Shown here: piece after piece, positions 23,205 through 32,954 of the stretch | Layout: every line of letters starts with the position of its first letter | Numbering within the stretch: position 1 is the first letter of the stretch | Assembly: GCA_035771165.1 (NCBI GenBank) | Contig: JAWNZC010000111.1 | Span: forward strand, 62,001 to 126,000 | Direction of reading: 5' to 3' | Length of the DNA stretch: 64,000 nucleotides | Origin: Paragorgia papillata | Taxonomy: Eukaryota; Cnidaria; Anthozoa; Scleralcyonacea; Coralliidae | Made by a program: the position numbers and the translations under genes | Notes under the pieces: generated by a model | What the model was told of the DNA's origin: nothing | What the model saw: only the letters and a program-made list of their open reading frames with translations | Database searches by the model: none

Positions 23205-23587
23205 TGTAGCGATTCGACTCTCAAGATCATTGACGGTCAAGAGTTGTCGTGGCCAGGATTAGGACTATTTTACTGAACGAATCTTGTATTCAAATTCGTA
23301 AACTAAACATGACAAGTAAATAAAATATCCTCAATACATACCTAGTACAAATAGGCGAATTCAAACTAACTAATTAACTTACATATTTGTCCAAGCTGTC
23401 TCTTCATAAAAGGTTAAAACGTCTCTGCAAAAAGTTTCGCCCCTTTAGCTTCTTCTGTACGTACATCAAAACTATGCTATATATATAATAACATGAGTTA
23501 TGTTAATTTACTATATCTATAATGTATGTGTTCATGCATGCGTTCAATACTATGAATATCAAATGAGGTTATAGCTATACCTTTACA
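23205..23587 (-). repeat. BEL-1 LTR (3' LTR)
   Basis: 383 bp, TGT...ACA ends, same length as the other LTR. A purine-rich stretch (AGAGGAG on the minus strand, near 23589-23595) stands at its inner side as a possible polypurine tract. Confidence 0.95.
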
Positions 23588-23759
23588 TGGCTCCTCTGAA
23601 ATTGCTAATTTCATCATAACTAACTATTTTTGTAAAATTTTGTCTTTAGCTAAAAATATATGGATAAATTAGATATATAGTTCTAAACAAACATGTGTTA
23701 TGGCTCCTCGACTGGGACGGACTCCTTATCTTCGTTTCTAATAAGCAGTACTAGTTTGT

Positions 23760-25175
23760 TCACTCCAGACGTCTCTCAGCCTTTATCCGTACTCCCTTGC
23801 TGTCTAGAGATGAATCTGCCATGGTTAACATAACTGTACGTACATATCCATCATTGCTTTCGTTTGCTTTAATTACTCGAGCGAGTTCCCAGCGATTTCT
23901 TGGCAGGTTCGCATCTTTGACAATGACAATATCACCGACACTCAAATTCATACGTGGTTTACACCATTTCTGTCGTTGCTGGAGACTAAGTAGATATTCC
24001 TTCCTCCACCTTGACCAAAACTCGTTGGCTAGATGCTGCACTCTCCTCCAACGTTTTATGGAATACCGGTCTGACGACTGAAAAACTCCTGGCGGTGGAA
24101 GCACTACCCTAGTTTTCATAGTCAATAGATGATTAGGCGTTAGAGGGCAAAGCGAGTTAGGATCATTCAAATCATTCACAGTCAATGGACGACTATTAAC
24201 AATGGCTTCCGCTTCACACATCAAAGTTCTTAATGATTCATCGTCAAGTTGGGATCCATTATTCTCCAAAAGTGTGGCAAGTACACTACGTACTGTTCTA
24301 ATTTGCCGCTCCCACGCGCCGCCCATATGACTAGCCGAGGGAACATTAAATTTAAAATCAAACCAATCACAGTTTTTCTTCAATAATTCTGACCTAATCT
24401 TGGTGTGATCAAATTCAGCCAGGGCTTGTTTAAGTTCCTTTCTTGCACCAATGAAGTTTGTTCCTTGATCACTCCTAATTTGGCGAACGGGTCCCCTACG
24501 GCAGAGAAACCTACGTAAAGCGTTGATAAATGAATCAGTTTCCAAGGTAGCAGACGTTTCAAGATGTATAGCTCTGGACGACATACAGGTAAAAAGTACT
24601 CCGTATCTTTTTAGCTCTTTCCTTCTTTCCTTTATGTACCAAGGGCCAAAATAATCTACCGCACAATAAGTAAAGGGAGGTGCAGGCTCAAGGCGGTCTT
24701 CTGGCAGATCGGCCAATTTTTGGTTTTCGACTGGACCTCGTAGTTTGCGACATAAGACACACATGTAGATGTAGTTGGCTACCGCAGACACACCATTAAT
24801 AATCCAATACCCATCTGATCTTATCTCGTTGAGAGTCATCCCTCTTCCTTGGTGCCCAACTTGCTCATGATAATATCTTATTATCAGTGTAGTGATGTGA
24901 CTTTCCTTTGGCAGAATTATGGGAAACTTCACGTTATCGTCCACCCTGGCACGTCGAAGGCGACCTCCAACTCTCAAAATTCCATTGCTACTGATGAATG
25001 GATCCAGGCGATAAAGGCGACTGCATCTCTTAATGAATGATTTCTTATCGGTTGTGGATTTCCTATTCTGTTGGTTAGGATCGTCGTGAATTAATTCCAG
25101 ATTCTTAATTTCATCTTCAAAAAATTTCATTCTGTATTGCTCTGATAATTCTGGTTTCAGCTTCTTGAATCTCAT
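23760..25175 (-). CDS. int: BEL-1 integrase with DUF5641-type tail
   Basis: 471 codons. The zinc site is H103, H108, C139, C142 (YYHEQVGHQG, CVLCRKLRG). The catalytic triad is D174 (CAVDYFGPW), D236 (IRSDQGTNF) and E289 (GGAWERQI). The C-terminal DUF5641-type domain includes FWSRWRKEYLLSLQQRQKW and VGDIVIVKDANLPRNRWELA. It overlaps the upstream RT-RNase H frame by 59 bp because of one extra base in a T run near 25125; normally the two form one polyprotein. The triad and the length are intact, so only the junction is damaged. Confidence 0.9.
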   Translation of the reverse strand: MRFKKLKPELSEQYRMKFFEDEIKNLELIHDDPNQQNRKSTTDKKSFIKRCSRLYRLDPFISSNGILRVGGRLRRARVDDNVKFPIILPKESHITTLIIRYYHEQVGHQGRGMTLNEIRSDGYWIINGVSAVANYIYMCVLCRKLRGPVENQKLADLPEDRLEPAPPFTYCAVDYFGPWYIKERRKELKRYGVLFTCMSSRAIHLETSATLETDSFINALRRFLCRRGPVRQIRSDQGTNFIGARKELKQALAEFDHTKIRSELLKKNCDWFDFKFNVPSASHMGGAWERQIRTVRSVLATLLENNGSQLDDESLRTLMCEAEAIVNSRPLTVNDLNDPNSLCPLTPNHLLTMKTRVVLPPPGVFQSSDRYSIKRWRRVQHLANEFWSRWRKEYLLSLQQRQKWCKPRMNLSVGDIVIVKDANLPRNRWELARVIKANESNDGYVRTVMLTMADSSLDSKGVRIKAERRLE

Positions 25176-27500
25176 CCACAGTCATAGGTTCAAGTTTTAA
25201 ACCGTTCGTCTTTCTGTGGTTGATCACCTTGTTACGATTAGTAGCTTGAACACACAACCTAGCTTCCTTGTTGATTACTTGATTCTGAAGTTTCTGCAGG
25301 TAACGAATACACAATGCAACAACTCTTCTCAAACGTTGCCAATCGGAGAAACGTTCAACACGATCTAATATAGTTTCTTTGGGCTTTCCGATTCCAGTTG
25401 CCAAGGCAACGGTACGCCTAACATCCGGATCATCTTCGGATAATTCCACTGCATCAAGACTGCTTGGTGTGGTAGTAGCGTTCCATTCACTTTCATCACG
25501 CCAAAGAAAATCAGGTCCGGCAATCCATTTGGAGTTCTCAAAAAGTTCGCTTGCACGAATACCTCGCGATGCTATATCGGCAGGGTTCTGCTTGCTTTCA
25601 ATATATCTCCACTGATGAGAAGACGTTTGATCTTGAATCTGTTGCACGCGGTTTGCCACGAAAATATGGAATCTTCTTGGCTCGTTGGCTATATACCCCA
25701 GGACTACTTTGCTGTCGGTCCAAAATACTTCTTCAATTTCTTCGTAATTTAACTCTTTCTTCAACTGCCCACTTATCTTCACTGAAATTAATGCCGCAGT
25801 AAGTTCTAGTCTTGGAATTGTAACGAGCTTGAGTGGCGTTACTCTTGCTTTGGCCATTACGAGCGAACAATAAACTCTTCCCCGATCATCCTTCAATCTC
25901 AAATAGGTGCACTGACCATACCCACTCGTGCTAGCGTCGGAAAAGGAATGCAACTGTACTTGTGCGATAGAACCAAAGTTCTCAGGTTTCTGACATCTTT
26001 TAACTGAAAATTTCTCTAAGAGGAACAAGTCTGATTTCCATCGCTTCCAACGCAACTTGAACGTTTCCGGAACTGGTTCGTCCCAATCCATCTTCTCCTT
26101 ACAAAGTTCTTGTAAGATTTTCTTGCCTTCCAACAGGACTGGAGCGATAAATCCCAAAGGATCAAAGATAGAACTAACTATAGAAAGAATCCCACGTCGG
26201 GTACAAGGTCGATCTTGTAAGGTGATACTAAACTGGAATTCATCTCTTTCTGTGCACCATTGAATTCCCAGGGCACGCTCTGTAGGTAGATCATCCTTGT
26301 TAAGATCCAACTTTCTGATCTTCTGTGCTCTATCCTTCCACGGAATTGCTTCAAGTACCTCCTTCTTGTTGGATATAATCTTGTGAAGATTAAATCCTCC
26401 TCTTCTGCACATCTCTTGCGTTTTCTTCATCAAAGAGATTGCCTTTGGCTCTGTGGAAACGGATTTCAGGCCGTCGTCTACATAGAAGTCTCTCCTCAGA
26501 AATTCAGCAGCTTCAGACCCAATATCTTTCTCGTTGTCATTGGCAGTGCTCTTCAACGCGTAATTCGAACAGCCAGGCGATGACGTTGCCCCAAAAAGAT
26601 GAACCGTCATTCTGTATTCTTCGGGATTTCCAGAAATGTCACCATTCTTCCACCATAAGAAACGCAAAAAAATCCCTGCAGCTTGCCGTAACCTTCACCT
26701 GGTGGAACATGGCTTCGATGTCACACATTACCCCAACTGATTCTTGACGGAATCGACATAGGACGCCCAATAAATTATTAGTCAAATCCGGACCCTGCAA
26801 CAAGTGTTTATTTAGACACTCTCCCTTGAATTCTGCGGAGCAATCAAAAACCACCCGAATTTTCTTTGGCTTCATTGGGTGATATACCCCATGATGAGGG
26901 ATATACCAAACGTTCCCTTCAACCCTGTCAGCGTTACACTTCTTTTCCACGACCTTCTCTGCGTAGCCATTCTTTATCAAACCATCCATAAAGGAAACGT
27001 AATCGTCTCGGTATCCTTTGTCCCTTTCAAGCCTTCTTTTCAGTTGATTCAAGCGTCGGACAGCAACACAACGGTTGTTTGGCAATTTAGGCGTTGGTTC
27101 CTTAAATGGCAATGGCATCTCGTAGTGGCCATCTTCGCGATGAACAATGCCTTCTTTCATCTTAGCCAGGAACTCTCTATCATTCTTCGAATGAGCTTGT
27201 CTCTCATCGTTCCTTTCTGAAAAATCTAGCTGAACATTTGTTTCACTGTTGACGGATTGATAATTTCTTTGACTTGAGGACTGACAATAAAGTTACACTT
27301 AGTCTGATTAGACATACCGACTTCTCTGGTAACGATCCTGTCACATACACTGCTGTCTTCCAGGTCTTCGGTGAGTTTAGATTTTGGAGTGACCGGGCCA
27401 ATAATCCCCCATCCAAGAAGATATCGTATCGCGTAGGGATCGTCTCCCTTGCCAGTGATAATTTCTCGAGGCTTTATTGCTTTGGGACAATTACATCCTA
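25117..27500 (-). pseudogene. pol: BEL-1 reverse transcriptase and RNase H
   Basis: The linker after the protease and the RT N-terminus are in pieces between 27500 and 27160. An open part (27160-26639) has MPLPFKEPTPKLPNNRCVAV, the RVVFDCSAEFKG block and motif A (VMCDIEAMFHQVKV). A one-base insertion in a T run near 26660 moves the frame. The next part (26667-25117, 516 codons) has motif B (TVHLFGATSSPGCSNYAL), motif C (RRDFYVDDGL) and RNase H with LHSFSDAST, IPRLELTAAL, VFWTDSKVVLGYI and NPADIASRG. All catalytic residues are present. It copies element RNA to DNA and removes the RNA strand. Confidence 0.85.
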
Positions 27501-30043
27501 TTAGAAGACCAACACATACACCGTCCTGATAAGGATATATTTTCTCTTTGATCTTCTTTAGGTGTGGCCATAGATCTGTAGTTTCCGGCGTGGGAATCTG
27601 ATTCCTCCTTGAAGGGGATGATGTCTCGGGAATACGACTTGGGTAATTCTATCTCGACCCTTCTGTCCATACGACTCACCACCAGCCCTTCGATTTTTTG
27701 AACAGATATCTCTTGCTTTCCCAACATAGTAAAAAGATCGAGTTTTACTTCTGATCCCTTTATTCCAAGCTCTTTAAGGGTACTAGTTTTCACAAAGGTG
27801 GAATCACTCGCGTTGTCCAACAGGGCGTAGACCATTACTTCACGCTTGGGGTTGTCCTTATGACGTAACCAAACAGGAATAATCGCTGCTTTGGTTATAC
27901 CACTACATGAACTGTGTTTACGAATATTGGTGCAATTACCTATGGCTTGAGCTTCACTTTCATTGCCATTGTCTTGCTCACCTTGTGATTTTTCTTTATT
28001 TAGGAAAGGGTAGTGGAGGGTAGTTGGATGAGATTTCCCGCATTCTTGACAAGTTAACTTCTTTCTACAGCTTCTTGAACGGTGTCCAACACCAAAACAT
28101 CCGTAACAAAGGCCTGCAGTTCTAACAAATTTGTGACGTTCTTTCAAATCTAGTTTCTTAAACTCTTCACAATCGTTAAGTCGATGGGATTTCGTGCATT
28201 TAGCACAACTCTGTAGACGTGTCTCTGTAGGCAAGTCTTTCTTACTTGACTCATGGGAGGTACCTGTGTTGAAACTATTCACACCATAGGGATGACTACG
28301 TTTCTTTCCCCTTTCTTTCTCGAGATCCTTCTTACGTTCTGTCTTCATAGCATCTGGAGAAAACACTGGATCTGTGACAAGCTCAGCTTCTTCCCTCATA
28401 AACTTGACCATATCTTCGAATTCCAACGGGCGTTCTTGATTTCTCTTGATGTCAAATGCATAACGACACCATCTCACACCAGAATAAATGGGAATTTTTC
28501 CACAGATCATTTTCAACATTTCACTAGAATTCAGATCGTCCATGTACCTCATCTTCTTCATAGTTTCCTCGCAACGACAAAGAAAATCAGAAAACTCTTG
28601 GAATCCTATGCTATTTCCATCTTTAATCTTGGGCCACTCCCTCAATCTAGCCTTATACGCATCTGACACTCGATGGGGATGATCTCCATACCTTTGGGCG
28701 AGAAGTTGTTTAGCCTTCTTGTAACTCAATTCAGAATTTGAAGTAATAAATACCTTGATGATCTCATTTGCCTTACCAGTGGTATATTTATTCAGAAAGT
28801 AAAGCCTATCTTTGTCCAACAAGACTCTTCTCTCGATGATTGTCTCGAATGCACGGATAAAAATAGGATAATCAAAGTAATTACCATCAAATATAGGAGG
28901 TTCTTGGAGAGGCAAAGTGCTTAACCGTTGCTGTTCAACTATCATAGCACTTAATTCTGTTTGCTTTGCTTGCAAGTGTACAATATCTTGTATGGACGCA
29001 TCAGCCAAATATGTACCATCACCTTCTCGTTTATATGCTTGGGTTTGCACACCAGCTTGTCTTGGTTTGGTAGACTGACCTGGTACGTCTCTTGCATTCG
29101 TTGCGGATTTAAATCGCAAATTTGACTGGACATTTTCTGGGAACCTCGACATTGTATCTTCATGGAAACATGATAAGTTCTGGTACGATTTCTGCACTGG
29201 GTTGATCCTTAGTTCAAATTCATCAATTGCCCTCTTTTGTACAAAGTGTTTCGGCTTCTCAATGTCACACGGAAGTTCAGTATCCTCATATTTGCTCATA
29301 TTAATTCGTTGGTCGGGTTGAACTAAACTGGCTTCTTCTTCTACGATTTTCTTCATGGCAACTTCCTCAGCGTTTGCCATAGCAATTTCTTTGGCTAGTT
29401 GCATCTTCTTCATCTCTGATTCCTTGTCAACAAAATCCCGCTCGACCCCCAGCCTTGCAACCTTAGGTGCTGCCTTTGCTCTTCTTGCCCGAGCCGAAGA
29501 GTTTGATGATCCTGACCTGCCTGAACTCTTTGATCGATGGGACTTCTTTGAATAATCAGAGCGGATCGACGATGGAGACGAAAGCCTCTGTAATTGCCTT
29601 TCCAGGGCATGTATTCTCTCAGTTACTCGTGTTCGGCACTCTTGATATTCTCGATCGCGCTGATCAAACCATTTGTAAGAAGAGTCTTTATCGTCTTTCG
29701 AACTCAATACATTTTCATATTTAAAATGTGCTTGATTAACATCTTCTTTAATTAAGTCGAGAGAATTTCTTTCAACTTCGAGATCTTCAAGCGTAATATC
29801 ATCATTTAACAGCTCACGAAGCTTGTTAATTTGCTTCTTCATCTTCGAGTAGGCGCCGCTTCGACTTGTTTGAAGAGTTTCCATTTGATAAGCAGCCCCT
29901 TTCTCTGTCAACTTTCTTGTCCTTGTCGGCTTCTCAACATCGCCTTCATCTTGAGTCTGTTGATCTTCGTCGACCACATCTTGTACACTTTGACTTTGTA
30001 GGACATCATCCATGTCCAATTGAATAATCAGTTCAAACGACAA
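27491..30043 (-). CDS. gag-pro: BEL-1 Gag and aspartic protease
   Basis: 850 codons. The N-terminal 200 residues are charged and coiled-coil-like with a Ser/Arg-rich stretch near 160-190. A DUF1759-type capsid domain follows (about 378-560; LPLQEPPIFDGNYFDYPIF, then ISTTGKA-like and RYGDHPHRV blocks). Zinc knuckles of the CxxC...H...C type lie at about 613-680 (CAKCTKSH, CYGCFGVGHRSRSC, CQECGKSHPTTLH). The DUF1758-type protease begins near 737 with ALLDNASDSTFV, the active-site Asp in a DNAS context. The frame then drifts off near 27600 by a one-base shift and the domain's end and the RT linker continue in another frame. Gag builds the particle and the protease cuts the polyprotein. Confidence 0.85.
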   Translation of the reverse strand: MSFELIIQLDMDDVLQSQSVQDVVDEDQQTQDEGDVEKPTRTRKLTEKGAAYQMETLQTSRSGAYSKMKKQINKLRELLNDDITLEDLEVERNSLDLIKEDVNQAHFKYENVLSSKDDKDSSYKWFDQRDREYQECRTRVTERIHALERQLQRLSSPSSIRSDYSKKSHRSKSSGRSGSSNSSARARRAKAAPKVARLGVERDFVDKESEMKKMQLAKEIAMANAEEVAMKKIVEEEASLVQPDQRINMSKYEDTELPCDIEKPKHFVQKRAIDEFELRINPVQKSYQNLSCFHEDTMSRFPENVQSNLRFKSATNARDVPGQSTKPRQAGVQTQAYKREGDGTYLADASIQDIVHLQAKQTELSAMIVEQQRLSTLPLQEPPIFDGNYFDYPIFIRAFETIIERRVLLDKDRLYFLNKYTTGKANEIIKVFITSNSELSYKKAKQLLAQRYGDHPHRVSDAYKARLREWPKIKDGNSIGFQEFSDFLCRCEETMKKMRYMDDLNSSEMLKMICGKIPIYSGVRWCRYAFDIKRNQERPLEFEDMVKFMREEAELVTDPVFSPDAMKTERKKDLEKERGKKRSHPYGVNSFNTGTSHESSKKDLPTETRLQSCAKCTKSHRLNDCEEFKKLDLKERHKFVRTAGLCYGCFGVGHRSRSCRKKLTCQECGKSHPTTLHYPFLNKEKSQGEQDNGNESEAQAIGNCTNIRKHSSCSGITKAAIIPVWLRHKDNPKREVMVYALLDNASDSTFVKTSTLKELGIKGSEVKLDLFTMLGKQEISVQKIEGLVVSRMDRRVEIELPKSYSRDIIPFKEESDSHAGNYRSMATPKEDQRENISLSGRCMCWSSNRM

Positions 30044-30146
30044 ACCATATTTCTTGTAACAACATTAGTTTAATCGATTACGAAACCACTGCATTATACG
30101 ATGAACCAAACCAGAGATGTTTATAAAGGAAATATTTTACTGTTAC

Positions 30147-30529
30147 TGTAGCGATTCGACTCTCAAGATCATTGACGGTCAAGAGTTGTCGTGGCCAGGA
30201 TTAGGACTATTTTACTGAACGAATCTTGTATTCAAATTTGTAAACTAAACATGACAAGTAAATAAAATATCCTCAATACATACCTAGTACAAATAGGCGA
30301 ATTCAAACTAACTAATTAACTTACATATTTGTCCAAGCTGTCTCTTCATAAAAGGTTAAAACGTCTCTGCAAAAAGTTTCGCCCCTTTAGCTTCTTCTGT
30401 ACGTACATCAAAACTATGCTATATATATAATAACATGAGTTATGTTAATTTACTATATCTATAATGTATGTGCTCATGCATGCGTTCAATACTATGAATA
30501 TCAAATGAGGTTATAGCTATACCTTTACA
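30147..30529 (-). repeat. BEL-1 LTR (5' LTR)
   Basis: 383 bp, TGT...ACA ends. It is the promoter-side LTR for the minus-strand genes. The sequence next to its inner end reads GTAACAGTAAAAT on the minus strand; I could not match it to a tRNA. Confidence 0.95.
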
Positions 30530-31997
30530 AATACTTTAATTATTTGATTAATCACCACCCCCAAATAAGCCTTGCATATGAGAGCAAAATATTAAAGAGC
30601 ACCCATTTGAATAAGTGCTGCATTTATTCACAACAATGTGGTGCTTATTCAAAGCACTATCACAGACTACACTAGCCTGCGAATGCATACTGTATGTGTA
30701 TTTAACCAGGGTGGAAAAATAATACACATCTGCAATTGCAGGCTAAGACTACCCAAAATAAATAAGAACAAAATATGATTTGGCAAGGACTTTATACTGT
30801 AGCAAGTTTATTTAAGACTTTTATTGCCACAATCAAGCCTATATTTCAAATTAGGTTTTTGCAAAACAAGGTTTCATGATAACAATAAAAGTGTGATGTA
30901 ACCACCTGCAGTAATCACTAGTACAAAAAACAACTCCCAATATTTTTGTAAACATCACTAATTATTAATAATCATGGTTAATCGAAGGTGCATGGAATAC
31001 CCAGGTAGCAGTGCTGTACCTGATATAAGAGTCGGATTGTATGCTAGTCTTCTATTTTGGGGATTACTCCTTCTAATCTCTCGTATGTTTTGTCACCATC
31101 AGCACGACCTTTTTGGGCATCTCTTGCTCTTTCTTCTGTAAGTTGGTCACCACCAAGAAAAACTTCAGCCATTACAGAAAAATGTTGACCACCATCATTG
31201 GAGACAATTTTCTCTGCTGGGACATACTTGTGAACTTCTGATAGGATGTCAATCATCTCCTCATTCAAGTTCTCATTCTTGAACAGCAACCCCAGTGGTT
31301 CCTATAATTTAATGTGTAATTATTTTTTGAGATGATACTGAATATGCAAATTGCTTCTTTAAAGGACAAATTTCTCAATGTGCCTGAAATTAATGCTCCA
31401 GTGCGTTATTTTTTTTTGCTTTAGTGCCGTACAGTAGTGCACGTTATTTAGTAAAGTGCAGTTTAGCAGACCCCTTAAAAAAATTATGAATATTGCAGCT
31501 GGCTCGATAGTGGTGGAAAGTGCTCTCTCTTGGTAGGAAATTAAAATCCTATGGTGCTAGCCATACAGTAGTTGGATCATTCCTGCATATTATTTAATTA
31601 TTTTAAGTCCAAAGGTTTTCAACTACCAGTACTAAGTCATCTTCAGGACTGTTTTAGCCCTGAAAATGACTTAGTGGTTGAAAACTTTGGCCTTTTTAAT
31701 AATAAAATTATTATTATTACCTTGGCTTTTTAACTAAAACTTTTTAGCCGTGTATTAAATAACAGTGCTGTATTATAAATGCCAGTTATCTGAGATATGT
31801 GCCCACTGCCCCCCCCCCCCCCCCCCACACACACACACAATGTGCCCCCATTTCAAACCAGAAAGAAACCCAAAATTGGTAAGTACTTAACCATACAGCA
31901 TGACCACAACCCTAATCCTAAGTACTGCTTTGAGGTTCCTTCAAATCAATTCCTCAAATTCTGAAAAATATTTCTTCAAAATGCAGGAGATTGGCAT
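30530..31997. repeat. 1.46-kb direct duplication, right copy
   Basis: Matches 21704-23163. It begins at the first base outside the BEL-1 LTR with AATACTTTAATT and continues at its far end into the N-terminal intron of the DUF6589-type gene, so this copy sits in the native context on that side. Confidence 0.95.
31020..31301 (-). pseudogene. DUF6589-type middle exon, right copy
   Basis: Same 282-bp exon as 22193-22474, with the same splice sites and the same premature TAG after VIPKIED. This copy is in line with the upstream exon at 32526-32928 but is separated from the C-terminal exon by BEL-1. Confidence 0.65.
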
Positions 31998-32525
31998 TTC
32001 ATTAGATTTAAAAAATGTCCTTAGGGGCATGCCCTGAGACCCCTCTAGAGCTTTCTCATGACTTTGGTGCTCTTACAAAATTTGTGGCTCCCCCTCTGGT
32101 GCCCCACATTGTTTTGCCACCTGGTTGCCTCCCAATTTTCAAACCAACTTACACCAATTTTCTTTTACACCAGTTCCAATTTATTTAGATGTATCGAAGT
32201 CTGTAATATAGCTGTCCTTCAAACATGAAATTAAATGATTTTTCACATTTTAATCAACACTTTTCAATGTAAATAAAGCAACTGCAATTTACTATGTGGG
32301 GTTAACGTTACATGACTAAATTTTAGAGCTTTTTAAGGTCAGACCACTTGTAAGCGACTACCTATGCTTGACATTTTGGGTAGTCACTTATGAGAGGTTA
32401 AACTGTATTTTGGTTACAAAGAATAGTAATTTTAATCATTAGAATATTTGTTCCAATTCTTAGAACACTTTACCTTACTATTTTTAAACAAAATATAGGT
32501 TTATCTTTGTGCATACAGTACATAC
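31998..32525 (-). other. Intron part, no gene
   Basis: Unique sequence of the DUF6589-type intron beyond the duplication, AT-rich, no ORF of note. Confidence 0.4.
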
Positions 32526-32928
32526 CTGTTCAGATTTCTCTTTCATTAAATCAGAATATGTGTGGGGAAGATGTCGTACTACAACATCATTGAATAGACT
32601 GAATGCTGGTATTCTGTTGACTATGATGCGTGCAAATAGTGGGATAAAATCATGCAGAAGATCTTGGTTGTCTTTAGTTGATGGAAGCAGGTCCCCTGGC
32701 AGTAGATCACTGACAGAACCAGTGGGCTTGTCGTTGGCCAAATTTGTTGCTGTGACTCTATCTCTCACAGCATTCATGTGAAACCAATGAATACTCTTAT
32801 TTGGCTTCATGCTTGACTGATGCTTGATTTTAATTAGCATGTCTACATTGTCACCAATTATTTGGTAACTTGCAGGACCACTGCTTTGCCATTTCTCTAT
32901 AACATTCTTCAGGATATCTGAACTCACA
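32526..32928 (-). CDS. DUF6589-type exon, N-terminal side
   Basis: A 403-bp exon with acceptor CCATTTCCAG at 32928 and donor GTATGT at 32525. It encodes SSGPASYQIIGDNVDMLIKI and KSIHWFHMNAVRDR, typical of the conserved start of DUF6589 domains, where the GDNxD Asp residues could be catalytic or metal-binding (inference). Earlier exons are not seen: only 26 bp separate the acceptor from the stop codon of the next gene on the same strand, so the N-terminus was lost, or lies beyond that gene as a nested insertion. Confidence 0.6.
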
Positions 32929-32954
32929 CTGGAAATGGATGCAAGAGGTGTTGT

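Larger units (their letters stand above)
23205..30529 (-). mobile_element. BEL/Pao LTR retrotransposon BEL-1, young
   Basis: The element is 7325 bp with 383-bp LTRs that start TGTAGCG and end TTTACA. It has gag, protease, RT, RNase H and integrase in BEL/Pao order on the minus strand. The LTRs differ at two positions that I noticed (C/T near 23292 against 30234, and T/C near 23531 against 30473), so insertion is recent. The flanks (GTAAC left, AATAC right) do not match, so no target duplication is seen. The right flank continues precisely into the duplicated DUF6589-type intron. Confidence 0.95.

Noticed and set aside
23205..23587. Solo LTR
   Set aside because: A full internal region and a second LTR in the same orientation are present.
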